A stretch of DNA of 43,111 bases, from assembly GCF_000155615.1 (NCBI RefSeq), contig NZ_DS989915.1:3613796-3656906 (forward strand), written 5' to 3'. Both the position numbers and the translations under genes were made by a program. A model generated the notes under the pieces. That model did not search any database. It saw only the letters and a program-made list of their open reading frames with translations, and had not been told where the DNA came from. Shown here in pieces: positions 31,955 to 39,400 of the stretch. Source of the stretch: Alcanivorax sp. DG881. Its GTDB lineage: Bacteria > Pseudomonadota > Gammaproteobacteria > Pseudomonadales > Alcanivoracaceae. The stretch's first letter is position 1; each line of letters opens with the position of its first letter.

Positions 31955-33500
31955 CGCCGATATCTGTTTATTACTGGAAGGCACTTTCCCCTATGTGAGT
32001 GGCGGCGTGTCCAGTTGGGTAAATCAGATTATTCGTGGTTTTCCCGAATATACCTTTGCCTGCTGTTTTGTGGGCAGTCGCCCGGAAGACTACGGCGACA
32101 TGAAATATGAGCTGCCGGATAACGTGGTGCATTTGGAAGTGCACTACCTGCACAATTTTCAGCGGGGGGCGCAAAAGCGTTCCCTCAAGGGCAATCGTAA
32201 GGCCTATGCCGATCTGCGGCGTTTCCATGAAATGGTGAAAGATGGCATTCATTCCCGGGAGCGTAGCGAGCTGTTCAGTCGCATTGTCACGCACCTGGGG
32301 GAAGGCGAGGATTATTCCGAGGAATCTTTCCTGCACAGCCGGGCCAGCTGGGATTACATTGCTGAATCGTACCGCGAGTTCAGCCGTGACCCGTCCTTTG
32401 TGGATTATTTCTGGACCATCCGCATCATGCATTCGCCCATCTGGGTGCTTAACGATATTGCCGACAACTTGTTGCCGGCAAAGATGTACCACACCATTTC
32501 TACCGGTTATGCGGGCTTTCTTGGTGCCATGCTCAAACGCCGCACCGGCAAGCCGTTGCTGCTGTCCGAGCATGGTATTTATACCAAGGAGCGCAAGATC
32601 GACCTGTTCCAGAGCGAATGGATCAGCGATAACCGCGGCCTGGTAGAAAAGAACAATGCGGAGATGGCCTATTTTCGCGAAAAATGGGTGAATTTTTTCA
32701 CCGAGCTGGGGCGCGAGTGCTACCAGGCATCGGACCGCATTGTGGCGCTTTATGAGCGCAACCGTGAGCGGCAAATGGAAGATGGCGCGCCGCCAGAGCG
32801 CACCCTGAATATCCCCAATGGCATTGATCTGCCCCGCATGCAGAAAGTGCGTGCCGCCCGGGGTGACAACATTCCCCCGGTGGCTTGCCTGATTGGTCGT
32901 GTGGTGCCCATCAAGGATGTGAAAACCTTCCTGCGCGCCATGCGTACTCTGGTCAATGTATTGCCAGATGCCGAAGGCTGGATTGCCGGCCCGGAAGATG
33001 AGGACAAGGAATACGCCAAGGAGTGTCACGGTCTGGTAACCAGCCTGGGGCTGGAAAAGAATGTGAAGTTTCTGGGTTTCCAGAAAATTGATGAGCTGTT
33101 ACCGAAAGTGGGCGTGATCGTGCTCAGCTCCATCAGTGAGGCGTTACCGCTGGTGTTGCTGGAAGGCTTTGCCGCCGGGGTGCCAGCGGTTTCCACGGAT
33201 GTGGGTTCCTGCCGTCAGCTGATTGAAGGCCTGGGTGAAGCCGACCGTGCCTATGGAAAAGCGGGCGAAGTGGTGGGCATTGCCGATCCGGAAGCGCTGG
33301 GCAATGCGGTGGCCGCGCTATTGAAAGACAAGGACGCCTGGCACCAGGCGCAGCAGGCAGGCATTCGCCGGGTGGAGAACCTTTACACCCAGGAAATGAT
33401 GTTTGGCGCCTACCGTGACCTGTACCAGTCGCTGGTGGAGGACACGGACGCAGCCAGCCCGCAAGAAAGCAACAATCGTCGCCGGGAGGGACGCCACTAA
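31932..33500 (+). CDS. pelF: PelF, Pel glycosyltransferase
   Basis: PelF is a soluble GT4-family transferase that polymerises the amino-sugar chain, using UDP-GlcNAc. The 522-residue protein (P. aeruginosa: 507) has the N-terminal Rossmann domain with the glycine-rich FPYVSGGVSSWV. The C-terminal domain has the EX7E motif, E403 to E411 in SEALPLVLLEGFAAG. The start is ATG at 31932 after GGAGGG, inside the end of pelE; the longer frame to 31869 is within pelE. The last codons overlap pelG by one base (TAATG). Confidence 0.95.
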   Translation: MSLPRADSADICLLLEGTFPYVSGGVSSWVNQIIRGFPEYTFACCFVGSRPEDYGDMKYELPDNVVHLEVHYLHNFQRGAQKRSLKGNRKAYADLRRFHEMVKDGIHSRERSELFSRIVTHLGEGEDYSEESFLHSRASWDYIAESYREFSRDPSFVDYFWTIRIMHSPIWVLNDIADNLLPAKMYHTISTGYAGFLGAMLKRRTGKPLLLSEHGIYTKERKIDLFQSEWISDNRGLVEKNNAEMAYFREKWVNFFTELGRECYQASDRIVALYERNRERQMEDGAPPERTLNIPNGIDLPRMQKVRAARGDNIPPVACLIGRVVPIKDVKTFLRAMRTLVNVLPDAEGWIAGPEDEDKEYAKECHGLVTSLGLEKNVKFLGFQKIDELLPKVGVIVLSSISEALPLVLLEGFAAGVPAVSTDVGSCRQLIEGLGEADRAYGKAGEVVGIADPEALGNAVAALLKDKDAWHQAQQAGIRRVENLYTQEMMFGAYRDLYQSLVEDTDAASPQESNNRRREGRH

Positions 33501-34870
33501 TGGCCGGCATTGGTTTTGAACTGCGTCGATTGCTGCGCAAGGACACCCTGCTTGGCCTGATACGGGCCTATGCCTATGCCGGTGTAATCAGCTCCGGCCC
33601 CTGGGTGTTGTCGATCATCGGTATTCTGATTATCGGTATCTTCAGTTTGGGTATGGTGGTGCCGGATGCCTCGGTGACACAGTTTCAGGTCACGGTGACC
33701 TACCTTATCGCCATCAGTCTGATCCTGACCGGCATTGTGCAGCTGGCCTTTACCCGCTTCTGCGCGGATCGCTCGTTTGAAAACCGTGAAGACCTGATTC
33801 TGCCCAATTTTGGTGGCGTTACGGTGTTGGTGACGGTTATCTCCGGCGTGCTGGCGTTGCCGGCGGCCATGTTCCTGTTTCCCGGGCAGAGCGTGCTGTT
33901 CCGGGTGTTGCTGATCGCCTGTTTTGTGGTGCTGAGCAATATCTGGATTGCCACGGTCTTTCTGTCAGGTATGAAGCAGTACAAGGCCATTCTGTTGCTC
34001 TATGCCCTGGGCTACACCATTACGGTGGTGGGTGCCCTGATGCTGCGGTTTCTGGACCTGGATGGCCTGCTGCTGGGGTTTCTGCTGGGGCAGGTGACCC
34101 TGCTGGCGGGGATGCTGGTACTGATTGTGCGAGGCTACCCGGCGGAGAGCATCGTCTCGTTCGACATGTTCGGCAAAAAATACCTGTACCCCAGCCTGAT
34201 GTTGGTGGGCTTTTTCTATAATGCCGGGGTGTGGGCGGACAAGGCCATGTTCTGGTTTTACGACGGCACCGGTAGCGATGTGATCGGGCCGCTGCGGGCC
34301 TCGTTGATCTATGACATTCCGGTATTCCTGTCCTATCTGTCACTGATCCCGGGCATGGCCGTGTTTCTGGTGCGTATGGAAACGGACTTCGTGGAGTATT
34401 ATTCCAACTTTTATGACGCGGTCCGTGAAGGTGGATCGTTGTCCTATATCGAAGACATGCGCAACCAGATGGTGTTCGTCATTCGCCAGGGCATCTTTCA
34501 GATTCTCAAGATTCAGGCGATCTCGGCGCTGGTGATCATGGTGGCCGGCGCGCAGATCTTTAACGCTTTGGGCATTTCGGAGCTGTACTTGCCGCTGCTC
34601 AAGGTGCAGCTAATCGCCACCGCGTTGCAGGTGGTCTTCCTGGCCATCATCAACGTGTTCTGTTATCTGGATCAGCGCCGCATGCTGGTGTTGCTGACCG
34701 GGTTATTCTTTGTGCTCAACGTGATCTTTACCGGCATAAGCCTGTACCTGGGGCCCCAGTTCTTTGGCTTCGGTTTCCTGCTGGCGTTGGCCGTGTGTGT
34801 GCTGCTTGGCCTGTGGCTGGTGAGTCGCAAAATGGCAGAACTGGAATATTCCACCTTTATGCTTAATTGA
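33500..34870 (+). CDS. pelG: PelG, Pel synthase membrane subunit
   Basis: This 456-residue integral membrane protein is the same length as P. aeruginosa PelG. It has about twelve helices and belongs to the polysaccharide flippase-like superfamily. The start MAGIGFELRRLLRKDTL is strongly characteristic of PelG. It is thought to carry Pel across the inner membrane with PelD, PelE and PelF. It is the last gene of the operon. The only terminator seen downstream is oriented for the opposite strand. Confidence 0.95.
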   Translation: MAGIGFELRRLLRKDTLLGLIRAYAYAGVISSGPWVLSIIGILIIGIFSLGMVVPDASVTQFQVTVTYLIAISLILTGIVQLAFTRFCADRSFENREDLILPNFGGVTVLVTVISGVLALPAAMFLFPGQSVLFRVLLIACFVVLSNIWIATVFLSGMKQYKAILLLYALGYTITVVGALMLRFLDLDGLLLGFLLGQVTLLAGMLVLIVRGYPAESIVSFDMFGKKYLYPSLMLVGFFYNAGVWADKAMFWFYDGTGSDVIGPLRASLIYDIPVFLSYLSLIPGMAVFLVRMETDFVEYYSNFYDAVREGGSLSYIEDMRNQMVFVIRQGIFQILKIQAISALVIMVAGAQIFNALGISELYLPLLKVQLIATALQVVFLAIINVFCYLDQRRMLVLLTGLFFVLNVIFTGISLYLGPQFFGFGFLLALAVCVLLGLWLVSRKMAELEYSTFMLN

Positions 34871-34944
34871 CAGCCTGCCAGGCCCCGGTTTTTGGGGGCG
34901 AATCTCAAGATGTACGCCTGCAGCGGGTTTATGGAAAGCGTCAA

Positions 34945-34981
34945 GCATGCTGCGTGAGGCGTGTTGCGGCCGCAGAGCGGC
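34945..34981 (-). repeat. Post-terminator repeat, copy B
   Basis: On the minus strand, right after nine Ts, comes GCCGCTCTGCGGC, then CGCAACACGCCTCACGCAGC and on. It matches copy A at 7961-7998 over about 37 bases with about five differences. In both places it begins within two bases of the T tract. Confidence 0.6.
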
Positions 34982-35009
34982 AAAAAAAAACGGCGCCAAA
35001 AGGCGCCGT
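34982..35009 (-). terminator. Rho-independent terminator, minus strand
   Basis: The 8-bp stem ACGGCGCC/GGCGCCGT around four bases is followed on the minus strand by nine Ts (34990-34982). It would end the transcript coming from the DUF3080 gene, whose stop is about 120 bases upstream, or a small RNA made in between. Confidence 0.88.
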
Positions 35010-35105
35010 GAATAGTTTGGCTCGGGAGAGCTATCACGGAGTAAAACTCCGGAGCCGGTGAATGGGACTCACCGACACCCGGAAGTATGTGGACAACTGT
35101 TCTCA
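34982..35105 (-). ncRNA. Candidate structured small RNA or structured 3' UTR
   Basis: Read on the minus strand, hairpins follow in order: CGGTGA/TCACCG with loop GTCCCAT (35074-35056), CGGAGT/ACTCCG with loop TTT (35051-35037), GCTC/GAGC with loop TCCC (35031-35020), then the terminator. Two loops expose C-rich sequence that could pair with ribosome binding sites. The 5' end is uncertain; no strong promoter is seen, so processing from the DUF3080 mRNA is possible. I cannot match it to a known RNA family. Confidence 0.4.
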
Positions 35106-35132
35106 CAAGCATTCGCTTTGTAGACTTTTTGT

Positions 35133-36224
35133 TTAGCCTTCTAGGTCAATATTTGCACTGTCGTTCAGTTTTTGCCCGCCATCAGGCATCAGATTGCATT
35201 GCCGCAGGCGCTCCTGCCAGAGCGAGACATGGTGCTTGAGCGCCCGGTTTAACTGGCTTTGCAGGCCTGTATTGGAAAAATAATGGTCCTGCCACTGTGC
35301 AAAAGCAGGGGGTGTGGGGGCCAGCAATGCTTCTATCTTCGCCAGCGCGTTGGCCAGTTGCTTGCGCTGGCGCTGTGCGTCTGCCAGGGCCTGTTGCACC
35401 TGGCTGCCCCAGATATTGTCCAGCACATTGCGCAGTTTTCGGGCTCGAGGCGTGGGTCGCCCTTTGGGGCAGAGCGCTACCGGGTCAATGTTTTCGAGCA
35501 GGGTGTTGCCTCGTTCCAGCTCTCGCAGCGCCAGCGCCAGCCGCCGCAGCAGTTGCCCGCCGGCCTGGCTGTGCGCGATTTGCTGCAAGCGGGCTTCCAG
35601 CCCGAACAATTGCTCCGGGCTTGGCAGGGTCTCGCCCTGAAATGGAGACTGGGCCAGTTGCTCCAGGCTTAACAGCGCTGCCTGGCTGTCGCCGGCCATG
35701 GCAGAGGGCGACTGGCTGAAAAACTGACGAAATTCCGCGCTGGCCACCAGCGCATTCCAGTACAGGGCGGGTAGCGCCGCCTGCTTCTCGGTGACCACCT
35801 GTTCAAGCAGGGTGATCAGTGCCTGATTGTCCAGTTTGTCACTGGCCAGGCACTGGCGGGCACGGCGAATAAAGGTCACTTCATGTTTGAATCGCAAGGA
35901 GTCGGCCTGCAGCTTGCCGAGCACGCTATTGCGTTCGCTGATCAGCGACATCAAGTTGCAGTGGCGCAGTTCCAGATAATCGAGCATGTCGACCCGGTGC
36001 TCGGGGATCGGTTGGTGCAGTTCCCGGTTGCCGGGGTAGGGCACTATCGGCAGGGGTGCCCGTTCGGGAACGGCCTGTTGTGAAAGCCGCGCCAGGCGTG
36101 AGAGATAATCCTCCCAGCGGGCCTCGCTGCCGTTGCCGGGCATTAGCCACCACAAGGTGAATGCCACCAGAAAAACCGCCGCAATGATCAGGAAACCCGT
36201 TTTTATCCTTGCTGCCAAATCCAT
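35133..36224 (-). CDS. DUF3080 family protein
   Basis: The 363-residue protein has an N-terminal membrane anchor (about residues 9-28) and a helical periplasmic part. The segment YLELRHCNLMSLISERNSVLGKLQ matches the conserved core of DUF3080 proteins, which are of unknown function. Many members are lipoproteins, but here no lipobox cysteine follows the helix. It diverges from the alpha-2-macroglobulin gene across 185 bases, and its 3' end leads into the structured region and terminator at 34982. Confidence 0.7.
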   Translation of the reverse strand: MDLAARIKTGFLIIAAVFLVAFTLWWLMPGNGSEARWEDYLSRLARLSQQAVPERAPLPIVPYPGNRELHQPIPEHRVDMLDYLELRHCNLMSLISERNSVLGKLQADSLRFKHEVTFIRRARQCLASDKLDNQALITLLEQVVTEKQAALPALYWNALVASAEFRQFFSQSPSAMAGDSQAALLSLEQLAQSPFQGETLPSPEQLFGLEARLQQIAHSQAGGQLLRRLALALRELERGNTLLENIDPVALCPKGRPTPRARKLRNVLDNIWGSQVQQALADAQRQRKQLANALAKIEALLAPTPPAFAQWQDHYFSNTGLQSQLNRALKHHVSLWQERLRQCNLMPDGGQKLNDSANIDLEG

Positions 36225-36327
36225 CCCCTGGATGCCGTTACTTACTGCTGTGCGCCGCCTGCTTAGCCACTTGTACCGTATTTTGTTTCCGAATGTGCGG
36301 CCTTGTTTCTGCGCGATTTCTTGATGT

Positions 36328-36343
36328 GATAGTTGCGACTATC
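36328..36343. promoter_or_regulatory. Perfect inverted repeat between divergent genes
   Basis: GATAGT (36328-36333) and ACTATC (36338-36343) flank TGCG. The site lies between the divergent DUF3080 and alpha-2-macroglobulin genes and overlaps a possible -35 (TTGATG, 36321-36326). It could be an operator, or just a hairpin in the leader. Confidence 0.3.
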
Positions 36344-36409
36344 GTCGAACGGAAGTCCCATGTCTGTGGTATGTTTCCCACGTTAACCATTTTGCCAGGG
36401 AAGGGTGTT

Positions 36410-39400
36410 ATGCCAAGTCGGGGTTTGTCTGTTTTTCGTCTCTTGATGTTGTGGGCTGTGCTGCTGATTGCGGCCTGTGATGATAAGAGTGACACCACCG
36501 GAAAGGGGGAAAGTAACGGCGCTGTTGCAGAGCAGGGTGAGACCGACCCAGCCGTCTCCCCTCTGGATGACCGCTGGCAAACCCATCTGGCAGCCCTGCC
36601 GGCCGGTACCATCAGTGCCCGGGCGCCACTGGTTGTGCGCTTTAATCACCCGGTGGTGACTCCTGATCAACTCGACAAACCTCAATCCGGGGTCGCGCGG
36701 CTATTGCCGGAGCGGGCTGTCACGGCGGTGTTTACCGCCGAAGACCGGCTGGAAATTCGCCCCGCCGAGCCGTTACCCGGCGGGGAGTCGTTGACCCTGG
36801 TGCTGTACGCCCAGGGGCTGGGCAATGTGGATGACGCCTTGAGTCCCGCTGAGTTCTCCCTGCAGGTGCTGCGTCAGCAGCTGAGCCTGACGGTGGAGTC
36901 CCTGTTGCCCACGGACGATGGCGGCGAAATGGTACTGCGCGGCAGTCTGGAGACTCGCGATCTGGCGGACCAGGCTCACGTAGAGGCGGTACTGGATGCC
37001 CGCCAGAACGACAAGACTCTGGCCATTAACTGGCAGCATGACAGCGCCGGCCTGCGCCATGATTTTTCGGTGACCGGGATTGTGCGCGAACAGCAGGCCA
37101 GTGATGTATCACTGCGCTGGGATGCGGCGCCCCTTGGCGTGAACAACGAGGGCAACCGTCATTACACGGTGCCGGCACTGAAAAACTTCGCGGTAACCAA
37201 TGTGCGGGCGGTCAGTTACCCCAAACCCCACGTCCAGGTGAATTTTTCCGAAGCCCTGAAAGCGACCCAGAACCTGAAAGGGCTGGTCACGTTGAATGGC
37301 AAGGCGCCCCGCGTGGAAGTGGATGGCAGTACCCTGCGTATTTATCCGCAGGATGAGCTGGAAGACGATGTGAAGCTGGTGATCGACGGCAGTCTGCGCT
37401 CCGCCAGCCAGGGTCGTCTGACGGACAAACTGGAAAAAACCGTCACCCTGATGACCAATAAGCCCGGTGTGCGCTTTGTGGGTGATGGTACCATCCTGCC
37501 CGACGGCAAACAGCTCAGCGTGCCGTTTGAAGCGGTGGGGGTGCGCTCGGTGAAAGTCCAGGCGTTCCGGGTTTTCGATGACAACATCGGCCGCTATCTG
37601 CAGGGCAGCGAGCTGAATGAAGCCGACATGGACTCTCGCAGCGGTCGCTACCTGTGGCAGAAAACGTTGACCCTGCCGGGCAATGGCGATGGCTGGCAAC
37701 GTTATCAGCTGGATCTCACCGAGCTCATGGCCAAACACCCCAACGGCCTGGTGCACCTGACGCTGGCGATTGATGGTGACGACATCAGCTACAGCTGCCC
37801 GGATGGTGCCCTCAAGAAAAAAACCACTTTGCCGGACAGCTATGAAGGCCCCGGGCAGGATGAGGACCGCTCTGACCTCTACGAGAACTACTATGCCGAC
37901 GCGGGCTACCTGAGCTGGTACGAGAAGGATAATCCCTGTTCCGACAGCTACTACCAATACAACGATCTGGCCAGCAGCACCCGCGCCTTTCTGGCCTCCA
38001 ATCTGGGCCTGATCGCCAAACGCGGCCAGAACGATACCCTGCTGGTGGTGGCCACCGAGCTGGACAGTAACACCCCCGCCGAAGACGTGGTGCTCAAGGC
38101 CTACAACTACCAATTGCAACAAGTGGGCATGGGGCTCACCGATGCCGAGGGCATGGCCAGCCTGACACTGGATGGTTCCGCCTATTATCTGGAAGCGGTC
38201 AAGGACCGGGACAACGGTTACCTGAAACTGGCTCGCAACCGGGCCCTGCCCACCAACCAGTTCAACACCGGTGGCCAGCAAGTACGCGATGGTCTGAAAG
38301 GGTTCTTCTACGGCGAGCGGGATGTGTGGCGCCCCGGTGATGACATTCACCTGACCTTTATTCTGGAAGACCAGGACAACACGATTCCCGCTGGCCACCC
38401 ACTGACGCTGGACTGGTTTGATCCCCGTGGTAACAAGGTGAAAAGCTATACGCTGGACAAGCCGGTGGGCGATTTTTATGCCTTTACACTACAGACAGAT
38501 GAGGACGCGCCCACCGGGAACTGGCGCGCGGTGGCTCGGTTGGGGCAACGCTATTTCGATACCCCGATCCGGGTGGAAGCGATCAAACCCAATCGGCTGA
38601 AAATCGAGCTGGATCTGCCGGAGACGCTCTACACTAACGAAGCCACCGACATCGGGCTATTCACCCAATGGCTTAACGGCGCCACCGCCGCCAATTTGAA
38701 CGCCGACATGAAAGTGCGGGTGAGTGCGCGCACCACCCGTTTCAGTGGTTACGACGCTTATCACTTCGACGACCCCACCCGAAAGCTCAGCAGCGAACCC
38801 TTCACTGCCTTCGATGGCAATGTGGATGCGAAGGGCAACGCCACCGTGCCGCTCACCGTGAATGTGGAGCAGACCCCGGGCATGTTGCGCGCCACCCTGA
38901 CCACGCGCGTGTTTGAAAACAGTGGCGATTACAGCACCCAGATTCGCAGCGTGCCGGTGTACCCGTTCAAGCATTGGGTCGGCATGCGTGTTCCCGAAGG
39001 CAGTGGCTGGGGCGGGGCACTGTCCCGTGAGGGCCTGCACGCCATCGACCTGATTAGCCTGGACAGCGACGGCAAGCCCGACGCCAGCCGGCCTTTGGAT
39101 ATCAGCGTCTATCAGATTGATTGGCGATGGTGGTGGGACCGGGCCGGTGACGACCTGAGTAACTACATTAGTGACCCCAACACCAAACGCGTAGCCGATG
39201 CACAGATCACCACCGACGCAGAAGGCCGCGCCCAGTGGAACCTGAACGGCGAAGACTACGATTGGGGTCGCCATCTGATCCGCATTTGTGACCGGCAAAG
39301 CGATCACTGCACCGCACAAACCGTGTACCTGGGCTGGAGCTGGGAGCAAGCCAGTGGCAGCCAGGATGCAGCCACACGGCTGTCCCTGTCAGCGGATCAG

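Noticed and set aside
35007-35095. Plus-strand resemblance to a riboswitch (glycine, FMN or cobalamin) after pelG.
   Set aside because: Some short phrases look alike but the conserved cores are missing, and no gene follows on the plus strand. The terminator points to the minus strand.
37109-38398. A 429-codon minus-strand open frame within the alpha-2-macroglobulin gene.
   Set aside because: It is a reverse shadow of a gene with a recognised family, signal peptide and thioester motif.
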